Of a DNA stretch of 64,000 bases, positions 22,825 through 32,805 are shown piece by piece. The notes under the pieces were generated by a model. That model was given only the letters and a program-made list of their open reading frames with translations. It made no database searches and was not told the origin of the DNA. The first letter of the stretch is position 1, and each line of letters opens with the position of its first letter. The stretch lies in NCBI GenBank assembly GCA_025024175.1, contig QCXZ01000086.1, positions 12,304,245-12,368,244 of the forward strand. The letters run 5' to 3'. The DNA comes from Rhyzopertha dominica (taxonomy: Eukaryota; Arthropoda; Insecta; Coleoptera; Bostrichidae). Position numbers and translations under genes: made by a program.

Positions 22825-23892
22825 TAATATCTTTGTGATATTTATTACTTATATAAATTTTTACTTTGTTGTTTAAATACATTTTGCTGAAGTCCCTAAA
22901 GCCTGCTATCAATTCTTCTTTCGAAAATATTGCGTATGTTTTATCTGGCCGGAATAGTTTCCTGATCATTTGTTGAATGTCTAGATATTTCTTGCTTGCG
23001 GATGAAAATAGTTCTTTGAATCTAATTTCATAATAATTGCCGTACATTAAGGATTATTCTATTGGAAAAATTAATTATTGGTTGTTCTGTAATTGGAATC
23101 ACCTTTCCATCGTCTTCGTCTGCTACTGAATGAACAGTATTATCATCTGATTGTTCTTCATTTTCGCGTTCAGTCTTATTGTCAATAGCTAATTGGCTGT
23201 TAGTAGGGTCGCGGATACTGTCGTTGTGGTCTAATTCTAATTGATCAAACAATTCGTTCTAAAATTTATTGGATAATTAGGTACAGCGAACTGTTTGATT
23301 ATCGTCAGATAAGTATATAGGAGTTCGAGGAGTCGTCTAGATTTGTAGCAAAGTCGGGGTTTGGGGTTAACGGTAGTGTTTCGTTGATTAATCTCTCGAA
23401 ATCTTCATCAGTTAAAATAGGGGTTTCATGCATTTCAGGTATGACTGATGCTTTTTCTACTTCGTCATTGTGAATTCCAATACGCGACAACGCGTCGGCT
23501 ACTTTATCTTCTTTGCCTTTTTTATACACAATTTCAAAATCGAAATCCTCGTGTTTTAATTTCCAACGAATTAATCTGGAATTAGGTTCCTTTATTTTCG
23601 CTAACCATACCAATTGATTATGATCAGTTTCTATTACAAAGTGTCTACCATACATGTAGGGACGGAAGTGTTTTGTACAGTCTAATACCGTTAATAATTC
23701 TCTTTCTATTGTACTGTAATTTTTATTTGCGGAATTAAGGGTACGTGAGTAATAGCCGATAGATTGATTATTTTGGCTCAGCAATCCTATCGCTATATTA
23801 GAGGCAACTGTGGTTAACTTAAAAGTTTTGAGAAGTCTGGATATTTTAAGATTGGAGCGTTCATTAGTAAGTCTTTGCACAGCAAAAAGCAC
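22825..23892 (-). pseudogene. Errantivirus-like pol: RNase H and linker
   Basis: The frame 23892-23305 encodes RNase H: IGYYSRTLNSANKNYSTIER, FVIETDHNQLVWL and FDFEIVYKKGKEDKVADALS. The usual TDAS motif at its start is degraded (TTVASNIAIGLL). 23252-23028 and 23047-22825 continue as the acidic and basic linker found before the integrase zinc finger in Gypsy pol. Coding stops exactly at the LTR junction. Confidence 0.75.
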
Positions 23893-24720
23893 TCCACATA
23901 ATCGGGGCCGTTAATGTCAATTTTGGTTCCCTTTTTAAGAAATTTTGTCATAGGTGATGTTATCTTTACAAAACTAGCAACAAATCTACGATAATAGCCT
24001 AGACCGAGAAAGGACTTTATCTCCTTAGTTGTTTTTGGAATAGGGTATTTCATGATGGCCTCTATCTTCGATGGGTTTGGCTTAACGCCTTCCGGGTGTT
24101 ATTAGGTGTCCTAAAAATGCTACCTCTTTGCACAGGAATTCAGACTTATCCAACTGTACCTTTAGATTTACTTACCTTAACTTTTGAAATATTTTGCGGA
24201 TATGGATTAACTGGTTTTGAGGCGATTTAGAGAATATTACTACATCGTCCATGTATACAAAACAGAATTTATACAAATATTCCTTAAGGACTTCGTCCAT
24301 CATTCGTTGAAAAGTAGCAGGTGCATTTTAACGGCCAAAGGGCATTTTTAATTATTCATAGTGACCGCTATTTACTGAGAATGCCGTTTTTTCTATTGAT
24401 GGGTCCATTTCAATTTGGTGAAATCCTTGTGCTATGTCGAGTGTGGAAAAATAGACACATTTACCTAAGTTATCTAGCATTTCTTCTATGCACGGTAAGA
24501 GATACTTATCTTCTTACTCTGATTTCGTTTAATTTCCTGTAATCTGTTACCATTCTGCATTTTTTCTTTCCGCTTGCATCCATCTTTTTAGGAACGATCC
24601 ATACAGGCGCACTGTATGGTGAAATTGACGGTCTGATTATATTGTTGTCTAAAAGGTTTCATATCTGTTTTTGAATTTCTTCTTGCATGGCTTTTGGATG
24701 TCGGAATGATTTTTACACTA
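23814..24720 (-). pseudogene. Errantivirus-like pol: reverse transcriptase
   Basis: 24720-24060 holds RT in several frames: [10 protein letters not shown] near 24550, and the active site VYMDDVVIF on the minus strand near 24250. 24053-23814 is the thumb start ([14 protein letters not shown]). Frameshifts and stops interrupt it repeatedly. The product would copy element RNA into DNA; it is dead. Confidence 0.75.
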
Positions 24721-25571
24721 CAAGGGGTTTTCGCTCGTAGTCCTAATTTTGTGTTTAACTTTATTAGTGAAACTTAAAATCGGCGTTTTCGTAATAGAAC
24801 ATGTCTTTGTATTCAGAACACAAACCTATTATAGCATTTTTTTCTTCTGAATTTAGATGATTTGTTCTTATGAGATTTTGAATTTTTGTGTTTGGTTGAG
24901 GACCTTTAGTTGTTGGTGTTTCTATCTGAAATACACTTACAGGTAATACCTGGATTCGTTGATTGAAATGTGACTTTTCTTGTGTTAATAGGGTTTCGTA
25001 TGGTACATGTACCGTTCTGTGCTTCCGCTAGACACTCTGGTGTGTAAAACACCTTCTTTTAGCTGTAAAGGCGGATATAAGCTACCTACAAGGCCCATCT
25101 TCAAATACTTACTGGGGATGTTCAAAATTGGATTTTGAAGATGAAATTATTAACAAGGACCTGTTTATCGTTATAAATTCTAATAAATGGGAATTTTTTG
25201 TGCCAGGCAGCAAAAGGATTTATCTCCATAATTTATAGTTGCTTAAAAAGTTTTCAAAGGTCTTTTGTCCCTCATTAAAACGTCGAGCGCTTATGCCAAT
25301 CATACTATTGTGTGATAAGCTAATTACCATCATATCTCGTTAGTAAAGGAACTTCAGATTAGGATTCCTGTGTGATGTTACACACTACCGATTCATTACT
25401 GAGTTACTGAGAACGAGGTTCCATTGAATAAATAAAATATTATATAAAATTTTGAGCCCGCATTTGGGGTATAGTTATGGAATCAGTTGCCCCGGAAATC
25501 TATTAGTAATTTTAATCCTAGACCTGGTTGAGGTAAAAGAAAATTGAATTTGAATTGTAATGGAAAACATA
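24721..25571 (-). other. Degraded pol, protease region
   Basis: Lies between the gag remnants and RT of the minus-strand errantivirus-like element, where protease and the RT N-terminus belong. I find no open frame of useful length and could not place the DTG motif. Confidence 0.4.
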
Positions 25572-26760
25572 TTAGTTAGGTCGATTATTGTAGGTACTCC
25601 ATCTCGCGAGGGAGCCATATGAAATTTTCCTGATTATTGAAATCGTAGCCCGGTTTTCATTTCTTTGGTTTCCAATCGACTTTGCACGGTTCTTACCATC
25701 ATATCGATTCTGTATCCGTTTTCTATAACCCAAGTTCTTCCGACCAGGAAAGGTGTGGTTTTCTTGGCTTTTGCATTGCGGAAAAAACTGTTGATTTTGT
25801 CTCATTCGTGATGGTACGTTGACTGTATAGATCACCTGGGTTGGTTTTAAAGGCATATTTTGCTCCATAGATGACGCTGGCTTTAGTGCGGAAAAGTACG
25901 GTTATGCCATGCGCGACTTGAAAGAGTGATTTTGTTGTTGATACTGGTTTGCAACCGGGAATGGTCTGAATGGCGTAAGAATTTTCTTGGCGTGCGTTGC
26001 ATTACTGGATGTGGAACGGTATCATTCTATGCCTTTAGAGAAACGGAAGGAACTATTACTTTGTTGAGTATTCAGATGTGGGGAAGTTTGTTTAACGAAT
26101 GGTTATGATTTTGGGGACGGTTTATCGCTATTACTTCTTAATATTTCATATATTGCCTTTCTTGAATTTTGTTGTATACCTTAAGGGCGTGTTCGAGTGA
26201 AGTTAAAGTCGAAAGTGCATAAGGTATTCGTGATAAGGATCATTGATACCCGAGCAAAATATCTGCAAAGTTTGATTTTTGAAAGAAACTTCGTTTGAAA
26301 GCTAATATATTCGGATCATTTTCATGGNGCCGAATGACTTGCATCANATCATTCTGAGCAGGAAGTATCCTAACGTAATACTCGGAATNGGATTCGTTTT
26401 GGCTTATGTACGGTACTTCGCAAAGCTGAGAGTATTTCTTCGTTCCTCTGGTCACCGTATTTTCTTAATAATGCGTCTCTAATGCCTGCCCATTCTGTGA
26501 CATTGTGAAAATGTAAGTAGTCTCTCGCTTTATTTTTAACCTTCGCGAGTACAGACACATTGAACAGGCAAATTTGACTTGGAGTTAACTTACCATCTAG
26601 AAATTTGCACACATTATTAACCGCGTTTAGTAAAGTAGAAAGATTGCTTCCGAGGAAAAATTCCGGTAGCGTATTGGTTAAAGCCGTCAACTCTGAAATT
26701 TTTATAGGAATAAGTGGTTGGGCTGGTAGTGAACTAGCTGTCGCTTGTTGATTGTTCATT
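25572..26760 (-). pseudogene. Errantivirus-like gag
   Basis: 26759-26370 begins at an ATG and encodes a Gag-like segment with FLGSNLSTLLNAVNNVCKFL and SVLAKVKNKARDYLHFHNVT, typical of the helical capsid region of errantivirus Gag. 26455-26240 continues in another frame to FKRSFFQKSNFADILLGYQ. 25868-25572 is a basic C-terminal stretch. Three ambiguous bases fall at 26328, 26347 and 26390. Frameshifts separate the pieces. Confidence 0.65.
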
Positions 26761-27160
26761 GTATATGGGTTAAATCGTTCTTCGCGAATTTTACTCTTTA
26801 ATCTACTTTGACTGTAAGATGCACAACTATTTTCGATGGCCCTTAGTTGACTAGGTAAAACCCCTAGCGTGTCGTTTAATTCTAATTCTATTTCTGAATC
26901 GGAGATGAAAATGCATTAACACTTGTAAAATGAAGAGGATTCAAGGACTTACAGGAAAAGCGGAAGGAACTTGATCCCTGTCCAATCCAAGCCCTAGATG
27001 ATGCCTCTTCTCTGCTAACAGTAGTTTTGGGTCTCTCTTCGGTTGTCCCTCGAGGAGGTTTTAAATAGGACGTCTCGTTGAAGTTGCCCCAGGTTCATGG
27101 ATAGCGTTGAAGGTGTAAAAACACGCCGGTAACTTTCGATCGCGAAACCGTGACACTATC
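26761..27160 (-). other. Leader of the errantivirus-like element
   Basis: About 400 bp between primer site and gag ATG, with no gene visible. This is the expected untranslated leader of a Gypsy-type element. Confidence 0.5.
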
Positions 27161-27400
27161 GTGTTCGCAGCGCCAGTTAAAGCTTCACCCTAGGAAATTA
27201 TGTTTTTAAAAAGTTTATTACACAATTGGGTGAATATTACAGACACGAACTAACAGAGTAACGAGCCTAACCCCTAAATTACACTGAGCTAATTCTTACC
27301 CCCAACTGAGGATTAAATACAGAAATCTTTAGCTTAATGTTTTGTTATCTCTTCCGGCTCCTTCGGGGTAGCGGTGGTGCACGTTCTAGGTTTGTAATTA
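27161..27400 (-). repeat. 5' LTR and primer site of the minus-strand errantivirus-like element
   Basis: 27176-27400 is the inverted counterpart of 22609-22824. On the element strand it ends CTTTAAC directly before TGGCGCTGCGAACAC (27175-27161), a TGG-type primer binding site. The outer edge at about 27400 joins copia coding sequence right after SKHI, so the insertion point is well defined. Confidence 0.75.
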
Positions 27401-28421
27401 TATGTTTGGATCTCTTATGGTATACTGGGTTCGTAGCCAGCTTTTGAGCTCCTTGATTATCACTAAATAATCTAATGCTACCTATTTTATTACCTATAAT
27501 TTCGAAAAGCAAATTTCTTAAATTAATTGCTGCTTTCGCCACCTTCTGCAAGCCCCTTATAATTTGCCTCGGTGCTTGATACAGCTACTATTTTTTTGCT
27601 TTGAATCATCTCATCGTAGCAATTGTTAAATTGACTGAGATAACTGACAGCGAAAGTGATATCGGGTCTTGTCATCACTGACAAATACATTNAACTGTCA
27701 ACTAATTCTTGATATTGCACTGCAAAATTGCTGACACGACTTTTTTCTCATTTTAAACCTGTCTCCATGAGTATAGCCACAGCTTTACACTCAGACATTT
27801 TAAATCTTTGCAATAAATAAAAATAAGGTAATGACATGATTATCCTTTTCTATCGAAATTCTGGTTCCCGGATCTTTTATTTTAAATTCCGAGCTTAATT
27901 TATCTTTCAAAATTTTAGTTTCATCTTTATCATCAGAAAAAATAAAAAAATCATCAATGTACAGAGCAATGATTGTCAAACCACCATTCTGATTTCTTTT
28001 CTGAAAAAAGACATGGCTCATATTTTGATTTCCGATAGCCTAAACTTGACAAAACTACCTCAACCCTCTGATACCACACCCTACTTGACTGCTTAAGCCC
28101 ATAAATTGCCTTATGCGATTTTAAAACTTTGTTTTCTTGCCCAGGAACAACAAATTCTTCTAGTTGCATCATAAAAACTTGTTCATGCAACTTACCGTTA
28201 AGAAAAGCTGTAGTTACATCCAAATGTGAAATTACTAATCCTAGATTAACTGACAATGCAACTAACATTCTCAACGTGGAATGCCTTACAACTGGACTAA
28301 AGGTTTCATGAAAGTCAATGCCAAATTTCTGTGTAAATCCCTTCGCCACTAGCCTAGCTCTATAACGAATATGATTCTCACTATCAATCTTCCGTCTAAA
28401 GACCCACTTACACTTCACCAA
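27401..28421 (-). pseudogene. Copia pol: reverse transcriptase and RNase H
   Basis: 28421-27954 starts in RT with KCKWVFRRKIDSENHIRYRA, LVAKGFTQKFGIDFHETFSP and HLDVTTAFLNGKLHEQVFM. 28021-27800 has the active site ALYIDDFFIFSD (the usual YVDD is IDD here, with Tyr just before it). 27720-27523 has the connecting region (TRPDITFAVSYLSQF) and the RNase H motif AVSSTEANYKGLA. 27551-27401 ends in LFSDNQGAQKLATNPV and HKRSKHI. One ambiguous base is at 27692. Frameshifts fall near 28000, 27790 and 27540. Confidence 0.85.
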
Positions 28422-28440
28422 GCTGTTGTGTCACACATCT

Positions 28441-29520
28441 TCAGATGGCACTAACTCCCAACTCCTCTTCAAATGAATTGATTTCTTCAGCCATAGCTCT
28501 GAATCTGTCAGGGTCATCTGAGCTTGTAGCACACAAATATATTACATAATCATCCATCCGCGTTGGTTTCGGTTCTCTTTCGGATCTCCTCGGTTGATTT
28601 TCTTGATTTGGACTGACTTCGATTCCAGGAAAATAATTGTCATCATGGCTGTCATACTTCAAACTGTCAGGTGTTCCATTCAGATCACTACCATCATTAC
28701 TTGAGCCGCTATCCGATTCATGTTTGCTGTCAGGTGTTTCAGTTAAAGGATTCTGTTCAGCAGGTAGATTCTGATTTTCCCCCACTGAAACTATGACCTC
28801 TTCTGAGACTTCAGTTTTCATGTCATCTCCACTTGTGAGGTTGCTTTTGACGTTTTCAAAAACAATCACATCTCTGATCACACTGACAGAATGATTCTTG
28901 AAATCATACATTCTACATCCCTTCACATCTTCACTGTAACCCACCAGAACTTTCTTTTCGGCCTTCTTGTCCCATTTCAGGCGTTTCTCCTTAGGTACCT
29001 GCACCGTCACTGTGCTTCCGAAGATTCTGGGATGACTGACATTAGGTTTCTTCTTGTGCCAAATCTCAAATAGCGTTTTATTGTTAAATTGCAATGCTGG
29101 AGATCCGTTTCTTTCATACTGCAGTATGAACCGCTTCAGCCCAAAGACACTTCTGAACTTGCATCAAATAGTAGACACTTGGCTCTTTTTACTATTGTCC
29201 TGTTCAGCTTTTCAGAGGTCCCATTTTGCTGTGGAGTGTATGTGTCTGTTCTCTGGTGAATGATTCCATTCTTCTTTAGAATACTTTCCATTTCTCCATT
29301 TACAAATTCTCCTCGAGTGATCATCCAGAAACGTCAAGTATCTCGAACCTCCAACTGACTTGTTTTCCATTGGTCCTCACACATCACAATGGATAATATT
29401 TAGCACCTTTTTTGCTCTTTTTTCCACCCTTTGGAAACGGAATTCTGTGCTGCGTGGCTTCACAGCACGTTTTACAATTGTACTTGCCAATGTCGATCTT
29501 CCCAGGACACTAAATAATCT
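28441..29520 (-). pseudogene. Copia pol: integrase
   Basis: 29520-29330 carries degraded zinc-region sequence (CKTCCEATQHRIPFP) and the first core motif. 29324-29136 has the third core motif, TYTPQQNGTSEKLNRTIV, including the catalytic Glu. 29094-28441 is the integrase C-terminal region (NNKTLFEIWHKKKPNVSHPR, with YSEDVKGCRMYDF). An acidic Ser/Asp-rich spacer then leads to RT. The second catalytic Asp is not in a clean frame. Non-functional. Confidence 0.8.
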
Positions 29521-29829
29521 ACAGTACCATCTTTTCTAGATCTGCATTATTTAGATGTCTCAGCCTTATATGCCACGTTTCTGCACTGCACACTCTATTT
29601 GCCATTAAACAGCTTTCTGATTCTGATTGCAAATTCAACTTATAAAGACCATTGACTGCATTAGCGACTGCAACCTTGTTTTTAAAAGCTGACCGATAAT
29701 AGATTCGTAGTGATGTCAGTTACATAGAATGCGTTCTTTACTGCAACCAAGCGTACGCTATCAACGAACCAATAATCTGCTTTTCTGTACTATTCACTCA
29801 GCAGTACAACATTAAAGGCGCTGTCCGAT

Positions 29830-30330
29830 CTGGCCTGACCTTTCCGATCACCTGATTTCTTGGACTTAGGACATTTCGATTTGTAGTGGCCAAATTCTTT
29901 GCACCCAAAGCACTATATCTTCTTCAGATCTTTTTTCGTCTTACCAATATTCTTTTTTGCATAAAAAGCCCTGCCTCCCACTTTTACTTCGCTTTCCATA
30001 TCAAGTAATTTGCTCTTGACAACGTCTATGGTTATAGCTATGCCAGAATGTTCTATATCCATAATCATAGGCATGTATTTCTCCGGTAGACCTGCTAGCA
30101 ATATTGACCCTGTCCATTCGCCATCTATGTTGAAGCCGGTGCCTGCTGATGTTTATGCAGTCGTTGATTCTGAATTGTCCACCCCATGTGCTCCTTGCTC
30201 TTGTATGCAGTACTGCAACCCCTCAAGAACCAAGAAATTCTGCATGGCAAACGTTCATTTATCATAATTTTCACGGCCTTTTAGTCGCAGCACGTTTAAC
30301 TAAAAACTGGCCATCTTGTGAAAAAAAACT
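29830..30330 (-). pseudogene. Copia gag
   Basis: The likely start is the ATG in a Kozak-like aagatgg near 30325. Soon after come LKGRENYD and FAMQNFLVLEGLQYC, which match copia Gag. About 100 residues are then missing. 30101-29913 resumes with ILLAGLPEKYMPMIMDIEHS and a KSKLLDMESEV motif. A zinc knuckle CFGCKEFGHYKSKC follows in another frame near 29910-29865. Gag would package element RNA. Confidence 0.75.
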
Positions 30331-30397
30331 ACCTACACACAATTTGTCTGTACTTTCTCTCGCTGTCTGTTTACTAAGACTGAAAAACACGCGTTTT

Positions 30398-30411
30398 CTG
30401 GGCTCATAACC
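30398..30411 (-). other. Copia primer binding site (initiator tRNA-Met half type)
   Basis: The element strand reads GGTTATGAGCCCAG. Drosophila copia has the similar GGTTATGGGCCCAG, which pairs with an internal part of initiator tRNA-Met. It follows the candidate LTR end CGTCA directly. Confidence 0.6.
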
Positions 30412-30792
30412 TGACGACTCTCAAGCGAACAACAAAAAACTTTGTTAAGTTGAAAGTTAACATATGAACTACTTTTCTATTAAACTAGATCGCACAGAGG
30501 CGCAGCTGCCAAATATTTTGTACTTAGACCATTTTAACAAGTTGTTATACCTGAATGGTAAGTAAAAAGGCAAAAAGTAAACAAGGTCGAGTATTGAAAA
30601 AAATATCAATTAATAATTGACCTGACCTGACCTGACCTGACCTGAATGGTAAGTAAAAAGGCAAAAAGTAAACAAAGTCGAGTATTGAAAAAATATCAAT
30701 TAATACGCAGAGTCTAAGGTTTCCAGAAATCTGGCCAAGCAAACCATACACAAAGGCAACCAGCACTACATAGTTGCTTAAATTTGTAAACA
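30412..30792 (-). repeat. Candidate 5' LTR of the copia element
   Basis: Bounded by TG...CA (element strand TGTTTACAAATT at 30792, end GTCGTCA at 30412) and adjacent to the primer site. With no 3' LTR to compare, the outer edge is only a guess. It contains a duplicated 65-bp block and a pentanucleotide array. Confidence 0.45.
30546..30705. repeat. Duplicated 65-bp block separated by (cctga)n
   Basis: The block 30552-30618 (aatggtaagtaaaaaggc ... atatcaattaat) recurs at 30645-30705 with two or three small differences. Between them lie about five tandem copies of cctga (30619-30645). The first block is also preceded by cctga. Confidence 0.85.
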
Positions 30793-30939
30793 TATTGCAA
30801 AAATACCGTTATAGTTTTCCACTGCAACTTAAAAATAAGATTTTTTAACTTCCGCACCAGCTGCTATTCGCAAGCTTGTCCATGCCAAGTCACCTCAGAA
30901 TCAGAATGCCAAAACTGTATCACTTCTGAATAAAAAGGC

Positions 30940-31160
30940 TTTAAATCTTTGGTATGCCAGTTTCCCACGACATTTCCTACATCTTTCAATTGATATGTTA
31001 TAACTTACATTTTTTGTACCGTAATCAGCCCTAGAAATTATGCAGCCAACTTAGCTGTTATACCCTTATTTGCATCCGATAATGAATAATACTTAATCCA
31101 AACTTTTTCACCTTCTGTATTTAGTTTGGTTTGAACTTCTTCGCTCAATCACAGACAGAA
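30940..31160 (-). pseudogene. Gypsy integrase C-terminal end (outer relic)
   Basis: The minus strand reads SEEVQTKLNTEGEKVWIKYY near 31145, then SDANKGITAKLAA and, after stops, GNVVGNWHTKDLKPFY near 30945. The ending resembles that of the Gypsy integrase at 6519 (WHVKDLKAH). I take it as the 3' continuation of the Gypsy relic at 35150-35760, separated from it by the CsRn1-like element. No other pol parts are left. Confidence 0.55.
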
Positions 31161-31234
31161 ATCATTTGTATTGGTAGCAAAATTTTATTTAATGCAACAA
31201 AGAAAGATTAAGTTAATATAGCCCTAACCAAAAC

Positions 31235-31599
31235 TTTTATTACTGTGGCAGATAAATTGCGGTGGTGGTTAGTTACCACTGCTGTTACCAATGTGGGGTA
31301 GCAGGTCCATCCGGCAGGGATGTTTCGATGGAAACATCAAATGGCGAGTTACACAATTTATTACGATTCTACATCAGTATCACAGTGGCTAAGTACCAAC
31401 TACTCACTAATTACGTCTAACAATATTTTCCTATTTATACCATTGACTGACTTACTTTCCACTAATAACAAACTATTTACTACGCGCTGTTTACGGAAAT
31501 ATAAACACGGAACTGCATGCTCAGCAATTGTCGCATTCTTGCTGACCTGCTTACTACTGTGTATTCCGGTTAGCCTTGCGCTAACTAGGTCACCACACA
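31235..31599 (-). repeat. 3' LTR of the CsRn1-like element
   Basis: On the element strand a polypurine tract GGGAAGGGGG (31609-31600) precedes TGTGTGGTGACC, a TG start for the LTR. The far edge near 31235 is approximate because the 5' LTR is absent. No gene is inside. Confidence 0.6.
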
Positions 31600-31657
31600 C
31601 CCCCTTCCCAGTGTTTTAAGCACGTTTATTTCCCCACTTGTAAATAGTCCGGAAACC

Positions 31658-32756
31658 TTACCCTCTGCCCGCACGTGTGACTGGACCATGCTGCGCCTCC
31701 TGTTTCGCTCTTTGCTCTGGAACGTGGGCGACTGGCTCTTCTTTCTGCTTATATGCACGTTTTAATCGGTCCATTGATACGGTGCGTTTTTCTCCTTTAA
31801 CGAGGATGTCGAAGGTCTTATCCCTTCTTTTGAGTACTGGATACGGTCCTTCATACGGCTGCTGCAGGACACCCTTGGGTCCTTCGCGTCTGACGACAAC
31901 CTGGTCGGTCGTTCCCATGTCCTTGAACGTGAACGTTTTGTTTTCGCAATGTGCTGACGCCTTGGTTGGCCGTAACCTAGAAAACTGCTGCTTCAGCATT
32001 TTGGTGAAGTCCGCTGCCGTGACTGTCGTTCGTCGNACTCNTCATGNACTCTGCTGGCAGTCTCAGTTTTTCTCTGTATACCATTTAGGCGGCTGTGGCC
32101 TCTATATCTTCTTTCCACGCTGCCCTTATGCCTAATAATACCGTGGGTAGTATTTCTGTCCATTTTACGTCCTCGTGGCATTTAATTGCAGTTTTTAACT
32201 GTAGGTGCAATCGTTCCACCATGCCATTCGCTTGTGGGTGATAGGCTGTCGTGCGAATATGCGTTATTCCCATCATTTGGTTTAACTGTTTAAACACTCG
32301 GGATTCCCACTGTCTTCCTTGGTCGGAAGTGATTCGGAGCGGAGTCCCAAATCTGCATATCCAGCCATTGTACAAGGCGCGTGCTACCGTGTCCGCCTCC
32401 TGGCCCTTAAGTGGAAATACTTCGGGCCAGCGGGTATAACGGTCCACGCATGTCAGGCAATATCTGTATCCCTCTGAAGGTGACATGTATATCAAGTCGA
32501 TATGGATATGCTCAAATCTTGCGGAAGATGCCTTGAATTGACCAAGTGGTGTGGATACGTGACGTTTAATTTTCGATCTTTGGCACTGGATGCACTCTTT
32601 GGTCCATTTGTGGCAGTCCTTGTCCACTGATGGCCATACGTATCTCTCCTTCACTAATTTTGCTGTCGCTCTCATGCCGGGGTGCGATAACCCGTGGAGT
32701 GCTTCGAAGATTAGCCTCCATAATTGCCTGGGAACGAATGGTGGTTGAAACATCAC
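31658..32756 (-). pseudogene. CsRn1-like pol: integrase
   Basis: 32756-32085 encodes the zinc region (LSHPGMRATAKLVKERYVWP, then CIQCQRSK) and the core: HIDLIYM, ITSDQGRQWES and YHPQANGMVERLHLQLK, with all three acidic residues. A frameshift and three ambiguous bases (32036, 32041, 32047) follow. 31999-31658 is the C-terminal domain (YEGPYPVLKRRDKTFDI, then VSMDRLKRAY). This is a typical CsRn1/Mag integrase tail. Confidence 0.85.
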
Positions 32757-32805
32757 AAAAAACGGCTACATCACTACCTGAGATCCGGATGCTCTTCAGC
32801 TGCAA

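Larger units (their letters stand above)
22825..27400 (-). mobile_element. Errantivirus-like Gypsy element, minus strand, truncated after RNase H
   Basis: The order on the minus strand is LTR (27400-27176), primer site, gag, protease region, RT, RNase H and the start of the RNase H-integrase linker. It ends at 22825 against the terminus of an oppositely oriented LTR of the same family. Integrase, env and the 3' LTR in this orientation are missing. It is inserted in copia RNase H at about 27400. Confidence 0.75.
27401..30792 (-). mobile_element. Copia (Ty1) retrotransposon, 3' end replaced
   Basis: The minus-strand order is candidate LTR (30792-30412), tRNA half-type primer site, gag, integrase, RT, RNase H, which is the copia gene order. 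It stops within RNase H at 27401, where an errantivirus-like LTR begins. The 3' LTR is missing. Coding is broken by many frameshifts and by a deletion inside gag. Confidence 0.8.

Noticed and set aside
22825..27400. That the integrase at 19565-20815 is the missing part of the 22.8-27.4 kb element
   Set aside because: An RT start of a different Gypsy family (20817-21128) is attached to that integrase, while the 22.8-27.4 kb element already has its own RT.
30600..30650. Pentanucleotide array as a CRISPR-like repeat
   Set aside because: Units are 5 bp with no spacers, in a eukaryotic retrotransposon LTR.
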